Below are positions 25,709-34,440 of a DNA stretch of 64,000 nt, one piece after another; the stretch's first letter is position 1, and each line of letters starts with the position of its first letter. Source of the stretch: Candidatus Saccharicenans sp. (GTDB lineage: Bacteria > Acidobacteriota > Aminicenantia > Aminicenantales > Saccharicenantaceae); NCBI GenBank assembly GCA_024653215.1, contig JANLFU010000001.1:205492-269491 (forward strand), read 5' to 3'. The notes below the pieces were generated by a model. It was given only the letters and a program-made list of their open reading frames with translations, had not been told where the DNA came from and made no database searches. The position numbers and the translations under genes are program-made.

Positions 25709-27370
25709 ATGAGTCTATCAGGCAAGAATCATCCAACCCCAAAAGCCCTATTAATTGCCTTGCTGGCCATCAGTTTTTTATTCTCTTTTAGTGGCTGCCG
25801 CCACAAAAAGCCCGTGGTTGAAATCACGGCCGAGGAGCTGCGGGCCCATATCCGGATCCTATCCGACGATATCTACGAGGGCCGGGGCCTGGGCAGCCGG
25901 GGCATCGAACTGGCCGCTGCCTACCTAGAAGATTTTTTTAAACAATTCGGGCTGCAACCTTTCCTGGGAGATAGCTACCGCCAGGTTTTCACCCTGGTTG
26001 GAGTCCAGCCGGACCTCAAGGCCAGCCTGGAGGTAATTCCGGGCCGCCTCCGTCAAACGGCTGAAGTCATAAAACCGGTGTTGCTCGAGGATTTTGTCAT
26101 CAAGTCGGAACGTCAGGACTGCCCGCCCGAGGTTACGGCCGAGCTGGTTTATTGCGGCTACCTGGTCCAGGCCCCGGAGCGCCAGTGGGACGACCTCAAG
26201 GGTTACGATGTTAAGGGCAAGGTGCTCCTGGTTGAAATCAACGAGCCCGGGAATTATCCCGGCGGGATATTCGACGGCGAGGACATGAATTATTACGGCC
26301 GCTGGATTTACAAGTTCGAGAAGGCCACGGAGCTGGGGGCGGCCGGGGTGCTGATCATCCATAACGACAGGGGAGCCACCTACGGCTGGAGTGTGGTCCG
26401 CAACTCCTGGGCCAAGGAATCCTTCTTCTTGCCAGAGAAGAAAAGAACCCTGTTCTTCCAGGGCTGGGTAACGGGTCCAACAGCCGAGAGAATATTTGCT
26501 GCGGCCGGCCTGGACCGGCAGAAGCTCCAGGCCGAGGCCGAGAAACCGGATTTTTCTCTCCGGCCGCTGGGGCTTTCAGTCCGGGTCCGGCAGAGCCCGA
26601 CCTTCAGAGAGGTGAGAGCTGAAAACATCGTGGGCTGGCTCAGGAGCAACCGGCCCGAGGCCAGGAACAAGTACGCCATTATTTCGGCCCACTACGACCA
26701 CCTGGGCAAGGACCCCAATCTCCAGGGAGACCAGGTCTATAACGGGGCCGTGGATAACTGTTCGGCCACGGCCTGCCTGCTGGCCCTGGCCGGCTATTAT
26801 TCCCAGTTCAAGGGAGACCTGCCGTTAAACCTGGTCTTTGCGGCTGTCACGGCCGAGGAGCAGAACCTGCTCGGCTCTGATTACCTGGCCTCTCATCTGC
26901 CCGTGCCCAACTCCTCGGTCCTGGCCAACCTGAATTTTGAAATGAGTAACGTCTGGGGAGAGACTGAAGACGTTTATGCCATCGGGGCCAGGTTCTCAGA
27001 TCTTGAAGACATCTGCCGCCAGGCAGCCGAAAAACTTGGTTATCGCTATATCCCGGAGCGCGGCGGCAATTACGGCTTTTTCTTCCGTTCGGACCAGCTG
27101 AGTTTCGCCCGCCATGGAATCCCGGCAGTCTGGCTGCATGAAGGTGTGGTGGCCAGGGGGCCCGACCCGGACCTGGTGCTGAGAAAGGCCGAGGAATACC
27201 AGAAATCTCATTACCACCAGGTGACGGATGAATTCCAGGAAGACTGGGACATGGGCGGCGCCCTGCAGCTGCTGCGCTGGGCCAGGGAGATTATCGAGCT
27301 GCTGGGCCGGCAGGAAAAGCTGCCGCAGTTCAGGGCCGACAGCGCCTTCCAGCGACCCGTTTCTGAATAA
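25709..27370 (+). CDS. M28-family metallopeptidase, lipoprotein
   Basis: A 553-residue lipoprotein: hydrophobic segment (~14-32) ending FSFSGC, a lipobox, then KKP. Residues ~40-110 resemble the M28 N-terminal segment (HIRILSDDIYEGRGLGSRG). A PA-like insert follows at ~130-260 (VTAELVYCGYLVQAP, KGKVLLVEIN). The zinc site comes next: SAHYDHLG (His), YNGAVDNCSATA (bridging Asp), VTAEEQNLLGS (Glu-Glu), NFEMSN at the third acidic ligand position, and RHGIPAVWLHEG with a late His. The third position reads Glu rather than the usual Asp, a conservative change. The enzyme should release N-terminal residues from peptides at the cell surface or periplasm. GGGAGGAAG precedes the ATG. Confidence 0.88.
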   Translation: MSLSGKNHPTPKALLIALLAISFLFSFSGCRHKKPVVEITAEELRAHIRILSDDIYEGRGLGSRGIELAAAYLEDFFKQFGLQPFLGDSYRQVFTLVGVQPDLKASLEVIPGRLRQTAEVIKPVLLEDFVIKSERQDCPPEVTAELVYCGYLVQAPERQWDDLKGYDVKGKVLLVEINEPGNYPGGIFDGEDMNYYGRWIYKFEKATELGAAGVLIIHNDRGATYGWSVVRNSWAKESFFLPEKKRTLFFQGWVTGPTAERIFAAAGLDRQKLQAEAEKPDFSLRPLGLSVRVRQSPTFREVRAENIVGWLRSNRPEARNKYAIISAHYDHLGKDPNLQGDQVYNGAVDNCSATACLLALAGYYSQFKGDLPLNLVFAAVTAEEQNLLGSDYLASHLPVPNSSVLANLNFEMSNVWGETEDVYAIGARFSDLEDICRQAAEKLGYRYIPERGGNYGFFFRSDQLSFARHGIPAVWLHEGVVARGPDPDLVLRKAEEYQKSHYHQVTDEFQEDWDMGGALQLLRWAREIIELLGRQEKLPQFRADSAFQRPVSE

Positions 27371-27436
27371 AGCCAAAATTGATGCCGGTTGTTGCAAAAC
27401 TACGGCTTTGTGATAAAATCAGAATCTGGCTCGAAC

Positions 27437-28348
27437 ATGAACCTCAGAGAGACCTCTTTTGGTGAATTCTTAAAGCCTTCCCAGATAATCTTCGACCTCA
27501 AGAGCCGAGATAAACTGGAAGCCATTGAAGAGCTCCTGGACAGCCTGGTCAGGCTGAAACTCATCAGCAACAAGAACCTGACCCTGACCCGTATCGTCGA
27601 CCGGGAAAACCTGGAATCCACGGCCCTGGGGCACGGACTGGCCGTTCCCCATGCCCGGGTCGATACCGAGGGCCAGATTGCCGTGGCCGTCGGCCGGTCG
27701 GCCGAGGGGATTGATTTTGACGCTCCCGATGGTCAGCCGGTCAGGTTGATCATCCTGGTGGTCTGGAACCCGAGCCTCCCGGGCCTGTTCAATCACCTGT
27801 TTGCCGGGCTGGCCAGTTTCCTGATCAAGCCGGAAAACCGGTTCAGGCTGTTCAATACCCGGGATAAAGAAGAGCTCCATGCTGTCCTATCCGAGATAAG
27901 GTTCTCTTTCCCCAGGGAGGACAAGATCATCAACCGGGCCAGCCTGCTCAAGAAATTGCAGGACATCGAAATCAGGATCAGGCGGGCCCCCAAGGATAAA
28001 CTGGAAGAGCTGCAGAAACACCGCAACCTCATCCGGGAGGAGCTGGACCAGTCGCTGCTGGCCCGATTTGATTTACTGATGGACCGTTACGGCTATGCCG
28101 TGGCCGAGGTGGTCGATGGCGTCTGCCGCAGCTGCAACATGAGCGTTTCCACCCAGATGGCCTCGGCCATTGAAGAGAGCAACGATATTTACGTCTGCGA
28201 GAATTGCGGGAAATACCTGGTGGCGGCCAGGAAAGAAAAAGTAGCCAGGGAAAAAGTGGAAAAGGCCCGGAAAGAGAAACCGGCCGCCCGGGCTGAAAAG
28301 GCCGGCAAACCTAAAGAAACTGCCAGGAAAAAGCCGGTCCGGAAATAG
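27437..28348 (+). CDS. PTS EIIA (fructose/Ntr-type) domain fused to a C4 zinc ribbon and a basic tail
   Basis: A protein of about 303 residues starting at ATG 27437; an in-frame upstream extension to 27389 looks non-coding. Residues ~1-150 form an EIIA domain of the fructose/mannitol/Ntr class with the phospho-acceptor His in GHGLAVPHARV. A charged coiled coil (~165-210, LLKKLQDIEIRIRRAPKDKLEELQK) leads to a C4 zinc ribbon (CRSCNMSVS...CENCG) and a Lys/Ala/Arg-rich tail of ~45 residues. The ribbon and coil resemble the zf-RING_7/CT398 type of nucleic-acid-associated proteins. No PTS permease is in the window, so it is likely regulatory: phosphorylation state of EIIA controlling a nucleic-acid or protein-binding module. 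The fusion appears genuine, as there is one continuous frame. Confidence 0.8.
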   Translation: MNLRETSFGEFLKPSQIIFDLKSRDKLEAIEELLDSLVRLKLISNKNLTLTRIVDRENLESTALGHGLAVPHARVDTEGQIAVAVGRSAEGIDFDAPDGQPVRLIILVVWNPSLPGLFNHLFAGLASFLIKPENRFRLFNTRDKEELHAVLSEIRFSFPREDKIINRASLLKKLQDIEIRIRRAPKDKLEELQKHRNLIREELDQSLLARFDLLMDRYGYAVAEVVDGVCRSCNMSVSTQMASAIEESNDIYVCENCGKYLVAARKEKVAREKVEKARKEKPAARAEKAGKPKETARKKPVRK

Positions 28349-28421
28349 CCAGCCTCTTCCTTCCTTAAGTCCCCACACTTAGGATTTAATTGTTCCGGCT
28401 ATTCTCTTGCGTTCTATTAAT

Positions 28422-30164
28422 TCAATTACCCAGGGCTGCGGCCGATAAATTGACCGGCTGGAGAAGCCGGTACACCGGGAGTTCGGAAAGACCACGCTGC
28501 CACTGGCCGGCCAGGTAACGGTCGAAGAAATTCCAGACCACCAGCCCGTCGTCGCTTTCCGGTTCCAGCAGGTAGGCGGCCAGGAAACCCGAGGGCTGGG
28601 CGGTTCTGACCAGCAAAGTTCCGGCCGGGAATTTCCTGGTTTCTTTCTTGTACTCGCCCTTTATCTGGTTCAGACGATGCCCCTGGAAGGGCCTTTCCGC
28701 TCCCTTCAATTCTTTGGGCACAAAAATTTCAACCTCCAGGTTGACTTCCTCCTTCAGGGACTCGACCAGCAAACCGTGGGCCAGCAGTTTCTCTTTTATT
28801 TCGGGGTCGGGCACCGATATTAAGTAGGCAAAGGGGAAGGGCACCGTTCTTTTGGGCCGGTAATCGGCAAAATAAGGAACGGTAACCGGCTTTTTCCGGT
28901 CGGTCGGTTTTAACTGCGGGAAGCCTCCACCCGGTCTTTCTGTTACTTCCAGTTCATAGGCATTAATGGTAATCGGCTTGGGGAGAGGTTGCAGGTCGTA
29001 TTCAACCGCAAAGCTCCGGCCTGCGGGATTAAGTCCGAGCTGGATGGTGCGGCGGTCGGCTTCCTCCACCAGCTTCTGGATCTCGATGGCCTTGAGAGAG
29101 GCATAATCCAGGATGGCCTTGAGGAAGTAGAAACAGCTCATCACCCTGGTCCTGTAATCGGCGTGGACGTAATTTTCGTCGAGAATGGATAGCCGATTAC
29201 GCAGCCCAACATAGTTGGTAAAATAGCGCGGTTGCGGTTCGAAAGTTACCCAGCCCTGGGACGGGTCGCGCCAATCGCGAAACATGCCGTAGGGGACAGC
29301 CAGGGTGCTGTATTTCTCCTTCAAGGTCTTGACGATGGCCGACAGCATGGTGTCCCTCTGGTAGGCCAGGAGTTCCGGGTCGGAGTTGGGGTTGAGCGGC
29401 CAGGAGTAGGTCACCGTTTCTTCATGGTAAGCGCCGTCGGTGGTGTGGCAATCGACCACCAGGGCCGGGTCCCAGAGGTTAAGGATGTTGGCCACCACCG
29501 CCTTCATCTCGGGACTTTCCAGCTTGACCGCGTCCCGGTTGAGGTCCAGGTTCAGGGCATTCTGGCGGACGCCCACTCCCTGTTCCGGGCCCGGCTGCTG
29601 GCGCCGGTTTTCCGGGCTGATTCTTTCGTTGCCGTCGGCGTTGAGGTTGGGGACGATCAATACCACCAGGTTATTCAGATATGGATGGGCCTGGCTCATC
29701 AGGATTTCCCGGGCCAGCATCAGGGAAGCTTCCTTGCCTTCCACCTCTCCGGCGTGAATGTTGGCCTGGATGTAAACAATGGTCTTCTTAAGGTTGCGGG
29801 CGGCCTGGGGTGTATGGACGGGGGGATTGCTCAGTATCAGCAGGGGAATTCGCCGGCCTTCGGCCGTCTGCCCGATATCCTGGACCACCAGGTTGGGGCT
29901 GACTTTCTGGAGCTCAGCGACGAGGTCCAGCACTTCCTGGTAACGGGAAGTGGCGGTGAAATTGCTCTTCTCGGCCACCGTCAGCAGGTTCTCTGGAATA
30001 ACGACCGGCTGAACCGGAGGCGGCTGAACCTGTTTTTTCTGGCTGTCGGCCGGCCGGGTTTGTTTCTGGCCAGAAGTGTTGGCCAGGGCGGCTGTGGCCC
30101 AGGCCAGGATCAGGACCAGGACCAGAACTAATATTTTGCGGTTGGTGAGCCTTTTTTGAATCAT
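28422..30164 (-). CDS. Exported M14-family zinc carboxypeptidase-like protein
   Basis: About 580 residues from the ATG at 30164, chosen because AAGGA lies 8 bp upstream and the signal peptide (KILVLVLVLILAWATAALA) then sits at the N-terminus. The M14 domain spans ~60-360: NIHAGEVEGKEASLML supplies HxxE, the substrate-binding arginine region follows (NLDLNRDAVK), and VVDCHTTDGAYHEE supplies the third zinc ligand. Members of this large exported group are annotated as carboxypeptidases or amidohydrolases acting on peptides. The C-terminal ~200 residues form an additional domain without clear homology by eye. The gene is alone on its strand, facing the EIIA fusion. Confidence 0.85.
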   Translation of the reverse strand: MIQKRLTNRKILVLVLVLILAWATAALANTSGQKQTRPADSQKKQVQPPPVQPVVIPENLLTVAEKSNFTATSRYQEVLDLVAELQKVSPNLVVQDIGQTAEGRRIPLLILSNPPVHTPQAARNLKKTIVYIQANIHAGEVEGKEASLMLAREILMSQAHPYLNNLVVLIVPNLNADGNERISPENRRQQPGPEQGVGVRQNALNLDLNRDAVKLESPEMKAVVANILNLWDPALVVDCHTTDGAYHEETVTYSWPLNPNSDPELLAYQRDTMLSAIVKTLKEKYSTLAVPYGMFRDWRDPSQGWVTFEPQPRYFTNYVGLRNRLSILDENYVHADYRTRVMSCFYFLKAILDYASLKAIEIQKLVEEADRRTIQLGLNPAGRSFAVEYDLQPLPKPITINAYELEVTERPGGGFPQLKPTDRKKPVTVPYFADYRPKRTVPFPFAYLISVPDPEIKEKLLAHGLLVESLKEEVNLEVEIFVPKELKGAERPFQGHRLNQIKGEYKKETRKFPAGTLLVRTAQPSGFLAAYLLEPESDDGLVVWNFFDRYLAGQWQRGLSELPVYRLLQPVNLSAAALGN

Positions 30165-30378
30165 GTTTAATTCCTTTATCGGAGTTTCATCAGAAATTAT
30201 GTTCAACTGAAGCTAAGAATCTTCTGGCGGCCTACTGGGCCCGGGGGCTGGCCGCGGCAGTTTTAAGAATCAGAGTTTATCCCGGCCCCCGTTCGTGGTC
30301 AACAGAATTTTTTTTGAGCCGAACAAATAGATATAAGGCAGGAGGAGAGGAGGTAAGGTGCCTTTTTCGGATCGAAAG

Positions 30379-30448
30379 CCGGCGGGAGGGACTCGCCGGG
30401 TCTTATGGACCAGGATTCGGTATCCCGGCAAGGCCGGGCCTTCTGGTC
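30379..30448 (+). other. Candidate structured RNA element in the 390-bp gap before the release-factor-like gene
   Basis: The gap 30165-30556 holds no convincing gene. It contains three nested or adjacent inverted repeats. CCGGCG (30379-30384) pairs with CGCCGG (30394-30399). GACCAGGA (30408-30415) pairs with TTCTGGTC (30441-30448) with one G-T pair. Inside the latter, CCCGGC (30424-30429) pairs with GCCGGG (30433-30438). This looks like a folded 5' leader of the gene at 30557. I do not match it to a known riboswitch class. Confidence 0.35.
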
Positions 30449-30556
30449 TCCAGGAAGTTATCAAACGGCTGGCCCAATGTCCCTGCCTCGAGAAAAGAAT
30501 TCTGGTGGTTTACATTATTGTCCCGAGTTGTAAAATAAAGCGGGAGAATTAAGGAC

Positions 30557-30982
30557 ATGGGAATGTTTCCGGTGAGACCAGAAAAAGAAAAAGATCTGCT
30601 GGAACGCCTGGCCAAACTGGGGGTCAAGGACTCGGACCTGGAGGAAAAGTTTATCCGTTCCCAGGGAAAGGGAGGGCAGAAAGTCAACAAGGCAGCCACC
30701 TGTGTTTATCTCAAGCACCTGCCCACGGGTCTCGAAGTTAAATGTCAGCGGGAACGTTCCCAGGCCCTGAACCGGTTCCTGGCCAGGCGGATTCTGGTGG
30801 AAAAGCTGGAGGCCAGGATTCTGGGAAAGGAAACAGAAGAGCAGCAGAGGATTGAAAAAATCCGCCGGCAGAAACGAAAGAGGTCAAAGAAGGCCCGGGA
30901 AAAAATGCTGGCCGATAAAAAGAGAAGATCCCTCCTGAAGGAAATGAGAAAAGTTTTTCTCGGTCCCGAGGATAGCGATTGA
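30557..30982 (+). CDS. GGQ-motif release-factor-like protein (ribosome-rescue peptidyl-tRNA hydrolase)
   Basis: A 141-residue protein consisting of the RF-1 catalytic domain alone: SQGKGGQKVNKAATCVYL with the GGQ motif that triggers peptidyl-tRNA hydrolysis, then LPTGLEVKCQRERSQALNR. It lacks the codon-recognition domains of RF1 and RF2. A strongly basic C-terminal tail (QRKRSKKAREK-like, residues ~95-130) resembles the tail of ArfB/YaeJ, which enters the empty mRNA channel of stalled ribosomes. A role in releasing stalled ribosomes is the most likely one. It converges with the M20 gene with only 3 bp between stops. An ArfB-like name is reasonable but not proven. Confidence 0.85.
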   Translation: MGMFPVRPEKEKDLLERLAKLGVKDSDLEEKFIRSQGKGGQKVNKAATCVYLKHLPTGLEVKCQRERSQALNRFLARRILVEKLEARILGKETEEQQRIEKIRRQKRKRSKKAREKMLADKKRRSLLKEMRKVFLGPEDSD

Positions 30983-30985
30983 ATG

Positions 30986-32221
30986 TTATTCGGAAGCCAG
31001 GCTGATTAAAGCCTGAAGGAGCAAATTGGCCGCCTTTTCCAGGTCTTCCGGGTTGATGGCTTCCTCGGGGGTATGGCTCAGGCCGTCAACTGAAGGTATG
31101 AAAATCATGGCTACCGGGCAGACGGCCGAGAGTATCTGGGCATCGTGACCGGCCCCGCTGGGCAGCAAGCGGTAGTCGTAGCCCAGCTCCTGGCACAGGG
31201 CTTTCAACCCGTTAAGAAGTGGTTCGCTTGTCCTTACCGGCTCGGTGCTGTCCACCAGTCGATGATAGAATGACAGCCCCCTGGTTGAGGCCACTTCCGA
31301 GGCCAGTCCCAGCACTTCTTCTTCCATCGCTCTTAAGGACTCCGGCTCCTGGCTTCTCAGGTCCAGGGTGAAATCGGCTTCGCCCGGAATGATGGAGAAC
31401 GAACCCGGCCTGAGCAGCACCCGGCCAATGGTAATGGTGTTGCCGTAGTACTTTCTGGCCACCAGCTGGGTGGCCCTCAGGGCGAAATCGGACAGGGTAA
31501 TAAAAGCATCCTGCCTGAGCTCAAGCGGCGTGGTCCCGGCATGGCCGGACCGCCCGACGAAGGTGGCCTGGTAATAGCGCTTACCGGCTATGGAAGACAC
31601 CAGGCCGATCGAAACTCCTTCCTCTTCCAGCACCGGGCCCTGCTCGATATGGATTTCCAGGAAGGCCGCGAGGTCGGGCCTTTCCCCGGCTGCCCTGAGC
31701 ACCGAGTCCACCGACAGGCCGGCCTTCTGCAGGATTTCTTCCAGCGGCTGGCCGAACTGGGTGCGGGCGGTTTTAAGTTCCCGGGTCAGGAGCTGCCCGG
31801 TAAAAGCCCGGCTACCCAGGAAATCTCCAACCAGGTTGCCCTCTTCATCGGTGAACGAGACCAGCTCCAGCGTTTTTTCCAGAGGGACCTTTTCTTCCTT
31901 TATTCTCCTGAGGCACTCCAGGGCGGCCAGCACGCCCACCGAGCCGTCGTAGCGGCCGCCGTTAAGGACTGTATCCAGGTGCGAGCCGGCCATCACCACC
32001 AGGGGTCTGGTTCCTGGCAGACGGCCAAAGATGTTGCCGGCTCCATCCTGTCTGTACAGGAGACCGGCCTCTTCAATTTTTTGTCTTAGCCATCTTCTGG
32101 CTTCCAGGTCGGGCAGGCTGAATGAAGGCCGTGAAATTCCGCCCTTCGGGTCCTGGCCGATGGCCCCCAGCTCTTCCAGGTCCCGGACCAGGCGCTCAAA
32201 GTTGACCCTTAAATTTTTCAT
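30986..32221 (-). CDS. M20-family amidohydrolase (N-carbamoyl-L-amino acid hydrolase/allantoate amidohydrolase type)
   Basis: A 411-residue cytosolic enzyme of the AmaB/HyuC/AllC group of M20 hydrolases, which cleave N-carbamoyl amino acids or allantoate. Zinc-site motifs are AGSHLDTVLNGGRYDG (His, Asp), FTDEEGNLVGDFLGSRAF (Glu-Glu) and FLEIHIEQGPVLE (His). The lid contains GRSGHAGTTPL, and the final metal His is in SLPSGAGHDAQ-like SGAGHDAQ. I start at the ATG at 32221; a TTG lies one codon upstream. It follows pdxJ by about 15 bp and is the last gene of the minus-strand run from ftsH. The substrate cannot be assigned without structural comparison. Confidence 0.88.
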   Translation of the reverse strand: MKNLRVNFERLVRDLEELGAIGQDPKGGISRPSFSLPDLEARRWLRQKIEEAGLLYRQDGAGNIFGRLPGTRPLVVMAGSHLDTVLNGGRYDGSVGVLAALECLRRIKEEKVPLEKTLELVSFTDEEGNLVGDFLGSRAFTGQLLTRELKTARTQFGQPLEEILQKAGLSVDSVLRAAGERPDLAAFLEIHIEQGPVLEEEGVSIGLVSSIAGKRYYQATFVGRSGHAGTTPLELRQDAFITLSDFALRATQLVARKYYGNTITIGRVLLRPGSFSIIPGEADFTLDLRSQEPESLRAMEEEVLGLASEVASTRGLSFYHRLVDSTEPVRTSEPLLNGLKALCQELGYDYRLLPSGAGHDAQILSAVCPVAMIFIPSVDGLSHTPEEAINPEDLEKAANLLLQALISLASE

Positions 32222-32235
32222 CAAGACCTGCCAGT

Positions 32236-32949
32236 TTATCTTTTCAAAAGGGCCAGCATGTCTTTAACGGCCTGGCTTATTCCCACCATGGCCGCCCTGG
32301 CCACGATGGCAAAGCCGATGCTGAGCTCTGTTATTTCCTCAATCTCCACGATAGGCCGGACGTTATGATAATCCAGGCCATGCCCAGCATGAACCTCCAG
32401 GCCCAGGCTGCGGGCCAGGGCTGCCGCCCGTTTGACTTCTTCCAGGTGTTTTTGCCTGTCCCTGTCTTTCCGGGCCTCGGCGTATTTCCCGGTGTTGATT
32501 TCGATAAGGTCAACCCCGACCTGCCGGCAGGCTTCGAGCTGGGACCGGTCGGGGTCAACGAATATGCTGACCCTGATCCCGGCCTTCTTGAGATGCGGGA
32601 TGTAGGTGAGCAGATGTTTTCTGTGTCCGATTACATCGAGCCCGCCCTGGGTGGTGACCTCGTTGGGGCTTTCCGGCACCAGGGAGACCACGTCGGGCTT
32701 GACTTTCCGGGCGATGTCCAGCATTTCCGGAGTGGCCGCCATCTCCAGGTTTAATTTGGTCTTGATGGTTTCCCGGAGCAGCTTCAGGTCTCTCTCCTGG
32801 ATGTGGCGCCGGTCGCCACGAAGGTGGCAGACAATGCCGTGGGCTCCGGCCTGCTCGGCCAGCAGGGCAGCCAGGACCGGCTCGGGCTCGCTGGCCTTTC
32901 TGGCCTGCCTGATGGTGGCAATATGGTCGATATTTACTGATAGATGCAT
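32236..32949 (-). CDS. pdxJ: Pyridoxine 5'-phosphate synthase
   Basis: A 237-residue TIM-barrel enzyme that condenses 1-deoxy-D-xylulose 5-phosphate with 3-amino-2-oxopropyl phosphate to form pyridoxine phosphate. Family motifs are intact: LSVNIDHIATIRQARK at the N-terminus, GIVCHLRGDRRHIQ, NLEMAATPEML, VSLVPE, RVSIFVDPD, VEIEEITELSIGFAIVARA and GHGLDYHNVRPI. Size matches the family. GGAGG lies just upstream of its start. It follows glmM after an intercistronic hairpin and precedes the M20 hydrolase, so it belongs to the housekeeping operon. Confidence 0.97.
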   Translation of the reverse strand: MHLSVNIDHIATIRQARKASEPEPVLAALLAEQAGAHGIVCHLRGDRRHIQERDLKLLRETIKTKLNLEMAATPEMLDIARKVKPDVVSLVPESPNEVTTQGGLDVIGHRKHLLTYIPHLKKAGIRVSIFVDPDRSQLEACRQVGVDLIEINTGKYAEARKDRDRQKHLEEVKRAAALARSLGLEVHAGHGLDYHNVRPIVEIEEITELSIGFAIVARAAMVGISQAVKDMLALLKR

Positions 32950-32980
32950 GATGGCCTCCGCTTTATTAATTTATAATTCA

Positions 32981-33010
32981 ATCCGGCCTGTAACCATGAA
33001 CCGGCCGGAT
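32981..33010 (-). terminator. Intercistronic hairpin between glmM and pdxJ (possible attenuator)
   Basis: An exact 8-bp inverted repeat, ATCCGGCC with GGCCGGAT around a 14-nt loop, read on the minus strand and followed by TTGAATTATAAATT. The tail is A/T-rich but not a T-run, so it may lower rather than stop transcription into pdxJ, or stabilise the upstream mRNA. Confidence 0.4.
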
Positions 33011-33035
33011 CTTCATGGCCTCAGGCAACCCCGGC

Positions 33036-34379
33036 TTACCGGCTCCCGCAATGATTGTCGATGACCCTGGCCAGCCGGGCGGCCAGTTCTTCGATCAGGC
33101 TCCGCTCCGGGCCTTCAATCATCACCCGGGCCAGCATTTCGGTTCCGGAATAGCGGACTTCCAGGCGGCCGTTCTTTCCCAGCCGGTCCCTGACCTCGGC
33201 CGCCGCTTCCTCGTAGCCCGGTATTTCTCCCAGGGGCACCTTTTCCCGGACCCTGACGTTGAGCAGCACCTGAGGGTATTCCCGAAAGTCACTGACCAAC
33301 TCAGAAAGGCTCTGCCCTTTTTCCACCATGACCTCCAGCATCTTGAGCGAGGTCAACAGGCCGTCGCCGGCTATGGACTTGTCCAGAAAAATTGTGTGCC
33401 CGGATTGCTCGCCACCCAGGTTATAGCCACCTTTCAACATTTCGTCCAGGACGTATTTATCGCCGACCCTGGTGCGGAGGAGCCTGATCCCGTTTTCTTC
33501 CAGGATTTTTTCCAGGCCCATGTTGCTCATAATGGTGGCCACCACCGCATTTTTTTTGAGGCCCCCTTTTTCCTTGAGGTGCAGGGCCTGGACATACAGG
33601 GTGTGGTCGCCGTTTAAGATCCGGCCAAGTTCGTCAGCCCAGACCGCCCGGTCGGCGTCGCCGTCGAAGGCCACTCCCAGGTCAGCCTTTTCAGCCACAA
33701 CCATTTTGGCCAGCTGTTCGGGGTGGAGAGAACCGCAACCGTTGTTTATATTTTTCCCGTCCGGCCGGCTGTTGATGGTTATGGTTTCAAAGCCCAGGCC
33801 GCTAAAAAGAACCGGTGCCAGCTCCGAGCTGGCCCCGTTGGCGCAGTCCACCACCAGTTTCAGCTTCTGGCCGGGGCGAGCGGGACCGGCCTGCCGCAGG
33901 AAGTCCAGGTAATGCAGCTTCAGTTGCTCGTCCACCTCAAGGGAACGTTCCCTGACCAGGCCCGGCGGGAGCTGGGCCGATTTTATCTCGTTTTCCAGCT
34001 CATCCTCCCAGTCTTCGGGAATCTTGGTACCGAGGTGGGAGAAAATCTTTATGCCATTGTCCAGATATGGATTGTGCGAGGCTGAAATGACCACGCCGGC
34101 GCTGAAATCGTGGCTCCTGACCAGGTAGGAAATACCCGGGGTGGTGATGATACCGGCCGAGACCGCCTCTCCGCCTCCGGCCAGGAAGCCGGAAATCAGG
34201 CTTTCCTCCAGCCAGAGTCCCGATTCCCGGGTATCCCGGCCGGTGACTATCCTGGGCCGGAGCTTCCGGCGTTGCAGTAGCCGGGCCAGGGCCCGGCCGA
34301 GAATTAAGACCGATTTTTCATCCAGCGGAAATTCTCCGGCTCTGGCTCTCAATCCATCGGTTCCGAACAGCTGCGGCAT
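33036..34379 (-). CDS. glmM: Phosphoglucosamine mutase
   Basis: A 447-residue alpha-D-phosphohexomutase converting glucosamine 6-phosphate to glucosamine 1-phosphate for UDP-GlcNAc and peptidoglycan. Motifs: LFGTDGLRARAG at the N-terminus, catalytic serine in ISASHNPYLDNGIK, metal-binding DGDADR (GVAFDGDADRAVWAD), sugar-binding GGEQSGHTIF and phosphate-binding VRYSGTEMLARVM. The GGEQSGH signature with the gene order cdaA-ybbR-glmM supports GlmM rather than a general phosphomannomutase. The ATG has AAGGAAGAAGGGA upstream. Confidence 0.96.
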   Translation of the reverse strand: MPQLFGTDGLRARAGEFPLDEKSVLILGRALARLLQRRKLRPRIVTGRDTRESGLWLEESLISGFLAGGGEAVSAGIITTPGISYLVRSHDFSAGVVISASHNPYLDNGIKIFSHLGTKIPEDWEDELENEIKSAQLPPGLVRERSLEVDEQLKLHYLDFLRQAGPARPGQKLKLVVDCANGASSELAPVLFSGLGFETITINSRPDGKNINNGCGSLHPEQLAKMVVAEKADLGVAFDGDADRAVWADELGRILNGDHTLYVQALHLKEKGGLKKNAVVATIMSNMGLEKILEENGIRLLRTRVGDKYVLDEMLKGGYNLGGEQSGHTIFLDKSIAGDGLLTSLKMLEVMVEKGQSLSELVSDFREYPQVLLNVRVREKVPLGEIPGYEEAAAEVRDRLGKNGRLEVRYSGTEMLARVMIEGPERSLIEELAARLARVIDNHCGSR

Positions 34380-34440
34380 GTCGTCCCTTCTTCCTTTTCT
34401 AAATTTGAGGCTTCGAGGTTGCTAGGAATTGCAGACCATA

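Noticed and set aside
30314..30538. A 74-codon plus-strand frame in the gap before the release-factor-like gene
   Set aside because: No ribosome site, unlikely composition, and it runs through the inverted repeats of the folded region.
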